A stretch of DNA of 64,000 nt, taken from assembly GCA_944322545.1 (NCBI GenBank), contig CALUPF010000043.1, positions 1 to 64,000 of the forward strand, in the 5' to 3' direction. Both the position numbers and the translations under genes were made by a program. Under the pieces are notes generated by a model. The model did no database searches. It was not told the DNA's origin and worked only from the letters and a program-made list of their open reading frames with translations. This document shows positions 45,169 to 54,605 of the stretch, piece after piece. Position 1 is the first letter of the stretch. Every line of letters begins with the position of its first letter. This DNA is from Candidatus Gastranaerophilales bacterium (lineage in GTDB: Bacteria; Cyanobacteriota; Vampirovibrionia; Gastranaerophilales; Gastranaerophilaceae).

Positions 45169-46506
45169 TTATCCTTCCGGTAATAAAACTGCAGTAACTG
45201 CATTATCTAAAGACAAATATTTTTGCACTGTTTCATTCAACTCGTCTATTGTATAAGCGTCTAAAGTTTCAACATAAGTTTCAACTAAGTCTAAATTATT
45301 GCAAACGGTCATATAATAGCCAATATTTTCAGCAATATCAGAAACTGTTTCTGAACTTTCTGCAAAACGAGCTTTTAGTTTTTTCTTAGCTTTATTAAAC
45401 TCTTGCTGAGTAATATCACCACTTAAAACTTTTTGCATTTCATTTTTAATTAAAGCTAAAGCTTCATCTTTTTTCTCAGCTTTAAAATTTGCTTGAACAA
45501 AGAAATTTGCGCCATCTTTAAAATTATAAAAATCTGTTGTGACAACGTTAAATACAGGCTCATTAACTTTTTCAATCAAGTTTTGATACATTCTTGAACT
45601 TTGTCCTTCGCCAGTTATTACATTAACAATCTCTAACCCTATGTTTTCTTTAACATCACAAGCAACTGGACCCAACCAACCTGTAATAACAAATCCTGTA
45701 TTAATCTTACCTCTTAATTCAATATATTTAGGTTCATTAACAGGTTTATCTATTTTATGTTGTGGATTTTGATAATTTTCTCTTCCTTTAAAATCGAACT
45801 CTTTAATAACTTTTTCAAGAACTTCTTCGTGGTTAAAATCCCCAACAACAATAGTGGTTATATTGTTTGGAGTGTAATGTTTTTTATAATAATCAAGGAT
45901 TGTTTCTCTTGAAATTGATGCAATTGTTTCAGGAAAACCTATTACATCTCTTTTGTATGGATGTTCACAATACATATTAGCATTTGTTGCGTTATAAACC
46001 TTTGTCCAAGGCTGATCTTGTCTCATTCTAATTTCTTCAATTACAACATGGCGTTCTCGCTTTTGTGAAACATTGTCATCACCTAAAGTAAAAGCAGGTC
46101 CAATTTCATCTTCAGGAATCACAGGATCTAGCATCATATCTGCGTGCAATTCAATAGCCTCTTTAAAATATGCGCCATCTGGCCCTTGGGGCAAGGTTAC
46201 ATAATAAAACGTGTAGTCTTTCCAAGTTGCCGCATTAACAATTGCACCTTTTGATTCTAATGTTTTATCAAAATATCCAGCTTTATGCTTATGTGTACCT
46301 TTAAACATCAAATGCTCTAAAAAGTGAGAAATACCATTATTCTCATCATTTTCATTAATAGATCCAGTTTTTACCCAACTAGAAATATTAACAAGCCCAC
46401 CTTCTTTATGAGCTAGTACAATTTTATGCCCACATTCCCTTTCATATATTTCAACAGGACGCGTTAGATATGGATATTTAATTTCTTTTTTTATCGTTTT
46501 TTCCAC
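45169..46506 (-). CDS. M16-family zinc metallopeptidase (catalytic subunit)
   Basis: A 445-residue M16B-type peptidase with the inverted zinc motif in GISHFLEHLMFKGTHKH (about residues 58-74: H-x-x-E-H) and the distal Glu expected in the VVIEEIRMRQDQPW helix. It cleaves unfolded peptides within a clamshell chamber. The start is GTG at 46506, with GAGG 7 bases upstream. It has no signal peptide, so it probably acts in the cytoplasm. Paired with the zinc-less paralogue that follows after 3 bases. Confidence 0.93.
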   Translation of the reverse strand: MEKTIKKEIKYPYLTRPVEIYERECGHKIVLAHKEGGLVNISSWVKTGSINENDENNGISHFLEHLMFKGTHKHKAGYFDKTLESKGAIVNAATWKDYTFYYVTLPQGPDGAYFKEAIELHADMMLDPVIPEDEIGPAFTLGDDNVSQKRERHVVIEEIRMRQDQPWTKVYNATNANMYCEHPYKRDVIGFPETIASISRETILDYYKKHYTPNNITTIVVGDFNHEEVLEKVIKEFDFKGRENYQNPQHKIDKPVNEPKYIELRGKINTGFVITGWLGPVACDVKENIGLEIVNVITGEGQSSRMYQNLIEKVNEPVFNVVTTDFYNFKDGANFFVQANFKAEKKDEALALIKNEMQKVLSGDITQQEFNKAKKKLKARFAESSETVSDIAENIGYYMTVCNNLDLVETYVETLDAYTIDELNETVQKYLSLDNAVTAVLLPEG

Positions 46507-46589
46507 GTTTGTACCTCAAATTTACAATATCACTTGTGACATTGTATCAAATAACCTGATGAATTACACGTATATACGGTGTATTTTAG

Positions 46590-48041
46590 CTATTTTATAT
46601 TCCAAAAATCAGGATGCAACATCGCCAAAAAAGGAATAAGCTCTAATCTACCAACCAACATATTAAAAATACAAATACACTTTGAAATTGGATGAAACAT
46701 ATCAAATGAACCCATAGGCCCAATTACGCCAAAACCAGGACCAATGTTTCCCAATGTAGTAATACTACCAGTCAACCCCATAATAGTATTATTTTCGAAT
46801 ATTGAAATAATTAAAGTTGATAACCCAAATATTAGAAAATAAAAAAGTATAAAAGCTAATATCTGCTGAATTATTTCAGGAGGGACAATAGCTCTGTTTA
46901 TTTTCAAAGGATAAACAGCATTTGGATGAAGAATTTTTGCTATCTCTCTTCTTAAATATTTGAAAAGAAACACCCATCTCACAACCTTCATTCCACCACC
47001 AGCAGATCCAGCACAAGCACCACAAAAAAACAGACAAAATAATAGAATCTTTGCAGGTAAAACCCACTGTGCAAAGTCTACAGAAGCAAAACCTGCCGTA
47101 ATTATGACACTTGTGACCTGAAAAAATGCAGATGTTATCGCATCAAAAGCACCATATGAATTTTGCAAATATAACACTAAAGCTATTGCTAAAGAAAATA
47201 AAATAGTTATACCTGTATAAACTTTGAATTCTTCATCTTTTAGTAAAACTAACAAAGACTTATTCAAAAAGACTTTACACAACAATGCAAAGTTTACACC
47301 GGCAATAAACAGAAAACAAATCATTATCCAACAAATAAGATTTGAGTGGTACCCCATAATACTTATAGCATTAGGAGAAAAACCACCACCAGATAAAGTA
47401 GAAAAAGAATTACAAAAAGCATCAAACAAAGGCATTCCAGCTAACTTCAAAAGAATAATTTCTAAAAGAGTTAATATTAAATATATAGTCCAAACTGCTG
47501 AAGCCGTGTGTCTTATTCTAGGTGTAATTTTATCTTCAGTAGGCCCAGGCGCCTCAGCAAAAAACATCTGCCTTCCTGCAACAGCAAATTGAGGCAATAC
47601 AGCAATAAATAAAACTATTATACCCATACCACCTAGCCATTGACTCATAGAACGCCAAAAAAACATTGTCTTTGGATATGAATAATTTGTTAATATCGTT
47701 GCACCTGTCGTCGTAATACCAGAAACAGACTCAAACAATGAATTCAAAGGACTCAATCCATAAAATAAATATGGAATCATACCAACTAAAGAAAACATTA
47801 TCCAAGATAAAGCAACAACACATAATGCTTCTGATTTTTTAATATCGTTAAGGCTCTCAAAAGTATCAGACTTTTTTCTTATTATAAAACTCAAAGCTAA
47901 ACATATAAAAGATGCTAAAACAAAAGGAATGACAGAGTGAAAATCTTTATAATACAAAGCAACTATAACAGGAGCAAGTATAACCAACGAAATACATCTC
48001 AAAATCAAACCTAATGCAGTATAAATATATACAAGTCTCAT
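46590..48041 (-). CDS. trkH: Potassium uptake channel subunit TrkH/KtrB
   Basis: A 483-residue membrane protein with four M1-P-M2 repeats. Selectivity-filter-like loops include SGITTTGATIL (about residue 105), LSGGGFSPNAIS, TAGFASVDF and TLGNIGPGFG. NSLFESVSGITTTGAT is the first filter. It forms the K+-conducting pore of the Trk system and is encoded 7 bases downstream of trkA, its regulatory subunit. Confidence 0.94.
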   Translation of the reverse strand: MRLVYIYTALGLILRCISLVILAPVIVALYYKDFHSVIPFVLASFICLALSFIIRKKSDTFESLNDIKKSEALCVVALSWIMFSLVGMIPYLFYGLSPLNSLFESVSGITTTGATILTNYSYPKTMFFWRSMSQWLGGMGIIVLFIAVLPQFAVAGRQMFFAEAPGPTEDKITPRIRHTASAVWTIYLILTLLEIILLKLAGMPLFDAFCNSFSTLSGGGFSPNAISIMGYHSNLICWIMICFLFIAGVNFALLCKVFLNKSLLVLLKDEEFKVYTGITILFSLAIALVLYLQNSYGAFDAITSAFFQVTSVIITAGFASVDFAQWVLPAKILLFCLFFCGACAGSAGGGMKVVRWVFLFKYLRREIAKILHPNAVYPLKINRAIVPPEIIQQILAFILFYFLIFGLSTLIISIFENNTIMGLTGSITTLGNIGPGFGVIGPMGSFDMFHPISKCICIFNMLVGRLELIPFLAMLHPDFWNIK

Positions 48042-48048
48042 AGTTCAA

Positions 48049-49377
48049 TTAGCCTCTAAAAAAATCAATAATCTTTTGAGAATTTTCTTCTCTAGTAAAT
48101 ATTAATAAAGAATCATTCGCCTTTAATAAAGTATTACCTTTGGGTATCAACACTCCTGAATTACGCTGAATGATTGCAATAATTGCCTTCTCTGGTAATT
48201 TCAAATCCATAACAGCAGTTTCTTTAAAATCGGCAGGAATTTGAGCTTCAATGATTCTACCCTGCCCTCTTTCAACTGTAGCTAGAATCTCAACGTCTGT
48301 TTCTATCAAATTATTTCTTATTTCATTAATAGCCGCCTCTTTAGGAGAAATCGCAACATCTATACCAACCTTTTCAAATAGTCCAATATTAGTTGGCTTA
48401 GAAACCCTTGTGATTATCTTTTTGGCTCCCATTTGTTTAGTTAATAGTGAGCATAAAAGATTTTTTTCATCGTTATTAGTTACACAAATAACAACATCAC
48501 AATCACCGATGTCTTCTTGTTCTAACAACTCCATATTAGTTCCATCACCATATAAAACTAATGTGTTTTTCAAAACTTCTGTGATATCCTCACATCTTTT
48601 GTAATCTTTTTCTATAATTTTAGTTTTTATATTTATCTTTTCTAAATTCTCAGCAAGCATCAAACCAACACTACCACCACCTATAATAGCTGCTGTTTTC
48701 ACTTTAGATTTACTTTGGAAAATTTCTCTAGCTAAGATATCCAAAGATGTTGAATATCCCATAAAAATAACTTTGTCATTAAGTTTAAACTCTGTTTCAC
48801 CATCAGGAATAAACAGATTTTCTTCCCTTGTTATAGCAACAATCAAGGTATCATTAACAAAATGACAATCTTTAATTTTTTTGTTTAAAAGCGAAGAATC
48901 TTCCTTGATTCTATATTCTAGCAGTCTTGCTTTACCACCAGCAAAATTCTCAACATCAACAGCTTCAGGGACTGTAATTATTCTGAAAATCTCTTGAGTT
49001 AAGAGTTCTTCTGGCCATACAACATAATCTATCATTTCATATTGAGTATTTTTCATCAGTTTCAAAGATTCAATATACTCTGGCTTACTCACAAAACAAA
49101 CTGTCTTAGCTCTGCTTAAACGACTAACAGTCAAACAAGAAACGATATTAGCTTCATCAAAATTAGAACAAGCAATAAAAACATCTGCATCATCAATATT
49201 AGCAGAATTCAAAGTATTAATGTTTGACCCATTACCTGAAATATAACTAATATCGAGCTTATTTAAAGCATCAGTCCTATTTTCATCTTTATCTATTATA
49301 GTTACATCGTGATCTTCAAAAAATTCTGTTGCGATGAGACAACCTATCTCACTTGCACCAAAGACGACTATTTTCAT
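48049..49377 (-). CDS. trkA: Trk system potassium transporter regulatory subunit TrkA
   Basis: A 442-residue cytoplasmic protein with two tandem RCK (NAD-binding TrkA-N plus TrkA-C) halves. The first Rossmann motif is VVFGASEIGCLIATEFF at the N-terminus; the second is AAIIGGGSVGLMLAENLE (about residue 230). TrkA-C segments (GGKARLLEYRIKEDSSLLNK and RGQGRIIEAQIPADF) follow each. It gates TrkH in response to nucleotides. It lies directly upstream of trkH, the usual operon order. Confidence 0.95.
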   Translation of the reverse strand: MKIVVFGASEIGCLIATEFFEDHDVTIIDKDENRTDALNKLDISYISGNGSNINTLNSANIDDADVFIACSNFDEANIVSCLTVSRLSRAKTVCFVSKPEYIESLKLMKNTQYEMIDYVVWPEELLTQEIFRIITVPEAVDVENFAGGKARLLEYRIKEDSSLLNKKIKDCHFVNDTLIVAITREENLFIPDGETEFKLNDKVIFMGYSTSLDILAREIFQSKSKVKTAAIIGGGSVGLMLAENLEKINIKTKIIEKDYKRCEDITEVLKNTLVLYGDGTNMELLEQEDIGDCDVVICVTNNDEKNLLCSLLTKQMGAKKIITRVSKPTNIGLFEKVGIDVAISPKEAAINEIRNNLIETDVEILATVERGQGRIIEAQIPADFKETAVMDLKLPEKAIIAIIQRNSGVLIPKGNTLLKANDSLLIFTREENSQKIIDFFRG

Positions 49378-49450
49378 AAATATAATCCTATATCATTTTC
49401 CATAAAGATAACATAAAGATTCAAAATATTACAAATTTATTACCAAAGAT

Positions 49451-49478
49451 TTGGCAATCAGCATTTTTGTTTTACAAT
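49451..49478 (+). promoter_or_regulatory. Promoter of yidC
   Basis: TTGGCA (49451-49456) and TACAAT (49473-49478) are separated by 16 bases. They lie 44 bases upstream of the TTG start. Confidence 0.5.
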
Positions 49479-49522
49479 ATTATTTAGCTAAAAGACTAAT
49501 TAATACATAGGGGAGAGATAAA

Positions 49523-50650
49523 TTGGATTTTACAACATTAACAATAGATTTTTTAAAACAATTAAGTAATATATTTGGAAGCTATGGATTAGGCATTATT
49601 GCTCTAACTGTGATTATTAGACTTGCTATGTGGCCATTAAATGTTTCACAACAACGTTCTATGAAAACAATGCAAACATTGCAGCCTAAAATGAAAGCAA
49701 TACAAGACAGATACAAAAACAATCCACAAGTAATGCAACAAAAAATGATGGAGTTCTACAAAGAACACCAATTCAATCCAATGGCGGGATGTCTTCCATT
49801 ACTTATTCAAATGCCTATATTCATACTTTTATATTCATCATTAATGAGCCCTCAATTCATATCAATGGCTGGTCAATCAAATTTCCTGTTCATCAATAGA
49901 CTTGATGCAACATTGAAAGGTAATGCAGGCATATCAAATGATGGAAAATTTTCTGTTACGAATAAAGACACATTTTCTTTAAACAAAAATATAAAAGTCT
50001 TTATTGGCGATGAAGAACTTAAAAACGTTAAACTATCAAATCCAAGAACAGCATTAAAAGTTCAAGGAGATATAATTCCTGGAGAACCTGTAGATTTAAA
50101 AATAAGCCTTGATGATTTTGATTTAAAATTCAGTCAGCTTGGAAAAATTTCAAGTGCTGAAGCTACTGTTACAGACAACAATACGAGAGAAATTGAACAT
50201 ATTAAATTTGAAAGAAAAGGAGACATCTTAGCAGCGTCTGTGCCGACTGCAGCAGCCAAATCTTCATTTAATTATGACGTATTACTTTTAGTTGTTATAT
50301 TTGGTCTTTCAATGTTCTTGACTCAAAAAATAATGATGGCAACTAATAAAACATCAGCACCAGATCCAACACAAGAAGCAATGCAAAAAACATTAGGAAC
50401 AATGATGCCAGTTATGTTAACAGCAACATTTTTGTTCATTCCAATACCAGCTGGTGTATTGCTATATTTAATTACTAGTAACATAATACAAGTTGCTCAA
50501 ACTTTAATTATAAATAAACAATTAGATGCAGAAGCACAAAAGAAAAAAGAATCTAAAAATAACATAGTTAGTGATGATGTTTTGAAAAACACTAAAAAAG
50601 TTGAAGCTAAAGAAGTTAAAAACGTTGATTCAGAAAACGAAACCAAATAA
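49523..50650 (+). CDS. yidC: YidC/Oxa1-type membrane protein insertase
   Basis: A 375-residue insertase. The first helix GLGIIALTVIIRLAMWPLNV carries the conserved positive Arg in the groove. A cytoplasmic coiled hairpin (QQRSMKTMQTLQPKMKAIQD) and the second helix with GCLPLLIQMPIFILLYSSL follow. About 120 residues (roughly 115-240) then form an extracytoplasmic beta-rich insertion before helices 3-5. The short N-terminus without a large periplasmic P1 domain is like Gram-positive and cyanobacterial forms. The start is TTG at 49523, with GGGGAG upstream. The next gene, a carbonic anhydrase, is 14 bases away. Confidence 0.93.
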   Translation: MDFTTLTIDFLKQLSNIFGSYGLGIIALTVIIRLAMWPLNVSQQRSMKTMQTLQPKMKAIQDRYKNNPQVMQQKMMEFYKEHQFNPMAGCLPLLIQMPIFILLYSSLMSPQFISMAGQSNFLFINRLDATLKGNAGISNDGKFSVTNKDTFSLNKNIKVFIGDEELKNVKLSNPRTALKVQGDIIPGEPVDLKISLDDFDLKFSQLGKISSAEATVTDNNTREIEHIKFERKGDILAASVPTAAAKSSFNYDVLLLVVIFGLSMFLTQKIMMATNKTSAPDPTQEAMQKTLGTMMPVMLTATFLFIPIPAGVLLYLITSNIIQVAQTLIINKQLDAEAQKKKESKNNIVSDDVLKNTKKVEAKEVKNVDSENETK

Positions 50651-50664
50651 AAAAGGAGATTTTT

Positions 50665-51240
50665 ATGAACGAAAGAGCCCAAAAAGCACTTGAAAATCTA
50701 CTTGAAGGTAACAAAAATTTTATAAATGGTGAAAACAAAGCCGTACATAGAAAAGTTGATGATCTAAAAAGTTTACAAAATGGCCAATCACCAATAGCTT
50801 GTGTAGTCACTTGTTCTGACTCAAGAGTAATTCCTGAATTAGTTTTCGATAAAGGATTTGGTGACATTTTTGTTGTCAGATGTGCAGGAGCTGTAATTGG
50901 TGAAAATATTTTAGAAAGTGTTGAATACGCTGTTGATCATCTAAAAGTACCTTTAGTTATGGTGCTTAGTCACGATGATTGTGGTGTAATGAAAGCAGCT
51001 AAAGCATTATACCCTAAAGAGCCTGATCACTTGGAGCTTTTAATGCGCTCAGTATATGAAATTATAGACTCAGAAACAGAATGTTACAATGAGCTTGCAA
51101 AAAACTATACATTGACCAAAAAAAGAAAATTGCTTAAACGATCAAAAATTTTAAGACAAGCACACCACGATGGCAAATTTGAAATAGTTAGAGCTTATCT
51201 AAAATTTGATACAGGTGAAGTTTCAATAGTGGAAGACTAA
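50665..51240 (+). CDS. Beta-class carbonic anhydrase
   Basis: A 191-residue zinc enzyme interconverting CO2 and bicarbonate. Zinc ligands are in VVTCSDSRVIPEL (Cys, with the Asp-Arg dyad) and LSHDDCGVMKAA (His, Cys). FVVRCAGAVIGENILESVEY is characteristic of the family. AAGGAG lies 7 bases before the ATG; it is probably co-transcribed with yidC. The stop codon lies in the loop of a terminator hairpin. Confidence 0.94.
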   Translation: MNERAQKALENLLEGNKNFINGENKAVHRKVDDLKSLQNGQSPIACVVTCSDSRVIPELVFDKGFGDIFVVRCAGAVIGENILESVEYAVDHLKVPLVMVLSHDDCGVMKAAKALYPKEPDHLELLMRSVYEIIDSETECYNELAKNYTLTKKRKLLKRSKILRQAHHDGKFEIVRAYLKFDTGEVSIVED

Positions 51241-51258
51241 TCTTCCACTATTTGTTTT
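51224..51258 (+). terminator. Terminator overlapping the carbonic anhydrase stop codon
   Basis: ATAGTGGAAGA (51226-51236) and TCTTCCACTAT (51241-51251) form a perfect 11-bp stem. The loop CTAA contains the stop codon's TAA, and TTGTTTT follows. Confidence 0.8.
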
Positions 51259-52096
51259 AATTGTGGTTATTATTTTTGTTAGAAAATTTTGACCCCAATG
51301 AGGCACCAATACCAACCCCAAAGACTAAAGCTAGTATTATGTGAGTAATAATATCTTTTTCTAAGTCTCTTGTGTATTCATCGTCTGACTCTTTTTCTAG
51401 ACGACTAAATTCGTCTTCTAATCTTTCTGTGAAAGATTTATTGAGTTCTATTATCTCATTATTTTTTTTATTTATCATATACAACTTATCATTGTGATTT
51501 CTATGAAGAAGAAACTCTTGTCTATCTAATTTTTTATTAGTTGGATCTTGAAGTTGTATATTTATATCTCTTGCCCCATCAATTTTTGCACTAAATTTAT
51601 AAACAGATTCTACTTTATTTTGCTCTGTCTCATTATAAACCTTTGCAACTCCAGTTAATTCTTTAAAATTTTCATCGTTAGATTTCAAGGAAAAATCAAT
51701 TTTCTTATTAGCAAGTACAACAGAAACATCGTAATGATTTTTATCTCTTTTTTCTATTCTTGCACTGTCTGATAAAATCAGGTCAGACAACTGATAATAA
51801 AAAAACTTATCATCTTTTAAAGCTGTATTAAAAGCAGAATCTCTTAACTCGTAGCCCAAATTAGAATCAATCAACTCATTAGTATCTTTTTCAAAAAGTG
51901 ACTCATTAGTAGTATTTGAACTGCAAGATGGTGTCATCGTGGCAATAGCCATTGCTAAGGCCAAAACTTTAGGATCAACTGATTTAATTGATTTTTGTGA
52001 ATTATCATTGTTTAAATTAGGTGTATCATTTTTTTTAGACTTAAAATTTAAAACTTTATTATAAGCTTGAAAATTAGATACTGAAAATACTCTCAT
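51257..52096 (-). CDS. Tagged membrane-associated protein, unknown function
   Basis: A 279-residue protein of unknown family. It begins MRVFSV and has VLNFKSKK at residues 15-22, a variant of the xFKG tag. A hydrophobic stretch (about residues 44-57, LALAMAIATMTPSC) ends in a Cys with only a weak lipobox resemblance. A charged beta-rich middle follows, and a C-terminal membrane helix (about 253-268, ITHIILALVFGVGIGASLG) precedes a basic tail. The export-signal-like segment lies behind the tag rather than at the N-terminus, which is unusual. AAGGA precedes the ATG. Confidence 0.7.
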   Translation of the reverse strand: MRVFSVSNFQAYNKVLNFKSKKNDTPNLNNDNSQKSIKSVDPKVLALAMAIATMTPSCSSNTTNESLFEKDTNELIDSNLGYELRDSAFNTALKDDKFFYYQLSDLILSDSARIEKRDKNHYDVSVVLANKKIDFSLKSNDENFKELTGVAKVYNETEQNKVESVYKFSAKIDGARDINIQLQDPTNKKLDRQEFLLHRNHNDKLYMINKKNNEIIELNKSFTERLEDEFSRLEKESDDEYTRDLEKDIITHIILALVFGVGIGASLGSKFSNKNNNHN

Positions 52097-52185
52097 AAAA
52101 AATCCTTCTATTAAAACATAGTATTCAAATAAGTATTAATAAAGAATTTTTTTGTTATAAAACAAAAACATTTTTACATATCTTA

Positions 52186-53247
52186 TTAATTTATGAGCAT
52201 ACAATCGCCATAACTATAAAATTTATATTTATCTTTAATAGCTTCTTTATAAGCATCAAAAACAAAATCTTTTCCAGCAAAAGCAGAAACTAACATTATC
52301 AAAGTTGACTTCGGCAAGTGAAAATTTGTGATTAATCTATCAACAACTTTATATTCAAACCCTGGGTAAATAAACAAAGTTGAATCATCTATTACTTCAA
52401 GAATTTCATCGTATTTTTTCATACAAGATTCTAAAGTCCTAACAGTAGTTGTACCAACCGCAGTAATTCTTTTGCCTTGTTTTTTAGCTTCATTAATTAT
52501 TCTTGCAGTTTGTGCCGAAATTTCATACTCCTCTGAATCCATTTTGTGCTCTAAGATGTTATCAACTTTCACAGGTCTAAATGTTCCAATACCAACATTT
52601 AATGTTACATAACAAATTTGCACACCTTTTGCTTTCAATTTATCAAGAATTTCATCAGTAAAGTGCAAACCAGCGGTAGGAGCAGCAACCGATCCTTCTC
52701 GTTGAGCATAAACAGTTTGATATCTATCATAATCTAAAGTTTTTAACTGTTCATCAGTCATAGTTCTTTCTATGTAAGGCGGTAGAGGAATGTTGCCAAC
52801 CTTATCCAATATCTCATAGAAATTACCATCATAATGAAGCTCAACAAGCCATTTACCTTCATTTTGTCTCGTTAAAACTTTTACATAAAGATCTGGTGAA
52901 ATTTCAATCAACATTTCTTCCTTAATTCTTTTTGAAGGCTTAATCAAAACTTCCCATGTCTTATCACCGATTTGTTTTAAAAGAAAAACTTCAATATTAG
53001 CACCGGTATTTTTCTTACCAAATAGTCTAGCTGGTATTACTTTTGTATTATTAAGTACAAGAACATCGTTTTCATCAAAATAATCAACTATATCAAAAAA
53101 ATGTTTATGCTGAATAGATCTATCAGCTCTATTCAAAACCATCATCCTACACTCATCACGTTTTTGTGAAGGAAGTTGTGCTATAAGCTCTTTAGGCAAT
53201 TCATAATCATATTCTGAAATCGAATATTTATCTTGAGTTTTATCCAC
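52186..53247 (-). CDS. queA: tRNA ribosyltransferase-isomerase QueA
   Basis: A 353-residue enzyme that transfers and isomerises the ribosyl moiety of SAM onto preQ1-modified tRNA to give epoxyqueuosine. Conserved segments include YDYELPKELIAQLPSQKRDE, VLNNTKVIPARLFG, REGSVAAPTAGLHFTDE, LNVGIGTFRPV and TNFHLPKSTLIMLVSAFAG. The start is GTG at 53247, where the family N-terminus begins. It is 13 bases downstream of asd on the same strand. Confidence 0.95.
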   Translation of the reverse strand: MDKTQDKYSISEYDYELPKELIAQLPSQKRDECRMMVLNRADRSIQHKHFFDIVDYFDENDVLVLNNTKVIPARLFGKKNTGANIEVFLLKQIGDKTWEVLIKPSKRIKEEMLIEISPDLYVKVLTRQNEGKWLVELHYDGNFYEILDKVGNIPLPPYIERTMTDEQLKTLDYDRYQTVYAQREGSVAAPTAGLHFTDEILDKLKAKGVQICYVTLNVGIGTFRPVKVDNILEHKMDSEEYEISAQTARIINEAKKQGKRITAVGTTTVRTLESCMKKYDEILEVIDDSTLFIYPGFEYKVVDRLITNFHLPKSTLIMLVSAFAGKDFVFDAYKEAIKDKYKFYSYGDCMLIN

Positions 53248-53260
53248 GACATCGCACTTT

Positions 53261-54277
53261 CTAAAATAACTGCATTTCTATTACTTTTTCAGCAATTCTA
53301 ACAGTATTCAATGCTGCTCCGATTCTGATATTATCGGCAACACACCATAAATCAATTGCATTATCAAAAGCAATATTTTTTCTAATTCTACCAACGTAAA
53401 CAGGGTCTTTTCCAGCTGCATCTTGAGGAGTTGGATACACAAAGTTCTCAGTATCATCCATAACTTCAACGCCCCAAGCATTTTCCAACAACTCTCTAGC
53501 TTTTTCAGCTGAAATTTCCTTTTCAAATTCAATTGTAACTGCTTCTGAGTGTCCATGGAAAACAGGAACACGAACAGCGGTACAAGAAATAGGCACATCT
53601 TCACCTAAATGAAGAATTTTTCTTGTTTCATTAGTAACTTTCATTTCTTCTTTTGTATAACCATTGTCACAGAACACATCAATTTGAGGAATAACGTTAT
53701 ACGCAATTGGTTTTTTGAATTTTACATTTTCAAAATCTTTACCTTCATTAGCAGCAATTGTATTATCTCTGAGCTCATTTATTGCAGCCAACCCAGCTCC
53801 GGAAACTGCTTGATAAGTGCTAACAATAAGTCTTTTAATTTTTGCATAATCGTGTAATGGTTTTAATACAAGCATTAACTGTGAAGTTGAACAGTTTGGA
53901 TTTGGAATAATACCTTTATGATTTCTCAAGTCATCATCATTAACGCCTACAATAACCAAAGGACAATCTTTATCCATTCTATAAGCACTTGAATTATCAA
54001 TGAAAACACAACCTCTTTTTACAGCCTCTGGAGCTAAAGCTAAAGATGTAGATCCACCAGCAGACGCAAGAACAATATTTACACCTTCAAATGCTTCAGG
54101 AGTAGCTTCAATAATAGTATGTTCCTCACCTTTGAAAGTTATTGTTTTTCCAGCACTTCTTTTACTAGCTAAAAATTTAATTTCATTGTATTGAACATTT
54201 TCTTCAACTAAAATTTTTAAAATTTCTCTTCCTACTACACCAGTTGCACCTAAAACTGCGATATTCGGTTTTCTCAT
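53261..54277 (-). CDS. asd: Aspartate-semialdehyde dehydrogenase
   Basis: A 338-residue enzyme of the aspartate pathway leading to lysine/diaminopimelate, threonine and methionine. The NADP motif AVLGATGVVGREILKIL is at the N-terminus. The catalytic Cys is in PNPNCSTSQLMLVLKPL (about residue 130), and VPVFHGHSEAVTIEFE carries the active His. ATG 54277 with GAGG 5 bases upstream is preferred over a GTG eight codons earlier. Operon with queA. Confidence 0.95.
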   Translation of the reverse strand: MRKPNIAVLGATGVVGREILKILVEENVQYNEIKFLASKRSAGKTITFKGEEHTIIEATPEAFEGVNIVLASAGGSTSLALAPEAVKRGCVFIDNSSAYRMDKDCPLVIVGVNDDDLRNHKGIIPNPNCSTSQLMLVLKPLHDYAKIKRLIVSTYQAVSGAGLAAINELRDNTIAANEGKDFENVKFKKPIAYNVIPQIDVFCDNGYTKEEMKVTNETRKILHLGEDVPISCTAVRVPVFHGHSEAVTIEFEKEISAEKARELLENAWGVEVMDDTENFVYPTPQDAAGKDPVYVGRIRKNIAFDNAIDLWCVADNIRIGAALNTVRIAEKVIEMQLF

Positions 54278-54605
54278 TTCCACCTCTAATTCCTGTGACA
54301 CTATTAAATTATAGTATAAAAAATAACAAAAGATACGCTAATTAACAAACAGTACAATATTACATTTGTAACAAAAGAAACTGTAAAATTTGAAACAGCT
54401 AATTGGCTTAAAACCAAAGATAATCTTGATATTCAAGATAAGAAGTTTAATCAAAAGCAAAAAAATCAAAATTTTATATCTTTACAAATGTATATAAATC
54501 TTGATACAATACAAAAAATTGTAAAAATTGTTAATCAATTATTTCCCATGTTGGCAAATTTTTTTAGTCAGTGTTTTTATACTATTCGTATCAGGAAGGT
54601 GTGAA
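54278..54605 (+). promoter_or_regulatory. 328-base gap with promoter and leader of the GGDEF/HD-GYP gene
   Basis: TTTACA (54481-54486), an 18-base spacer and TACAAT (54505-54510) form a likely plus-strand promoter. It gives a leader of about 90 bases before the TTG start at 54606. An asd-operon promoter must lie in the left part on the minus strand, but I cannot single one out. No RNA gene or riboswitch is recognised. Confidence 0.5.

Noticed and set aside
54528-54605. N-terminal hydrophobic extension of the GGDEF/HD-GYP protein
   Set aside because: The frame from 54528 has no ribosome-binding site, while TTG 54606 has GGAAGG at ideal distance. The hydrophobic residues come from the AT-rich leader. 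Not fully excluded.
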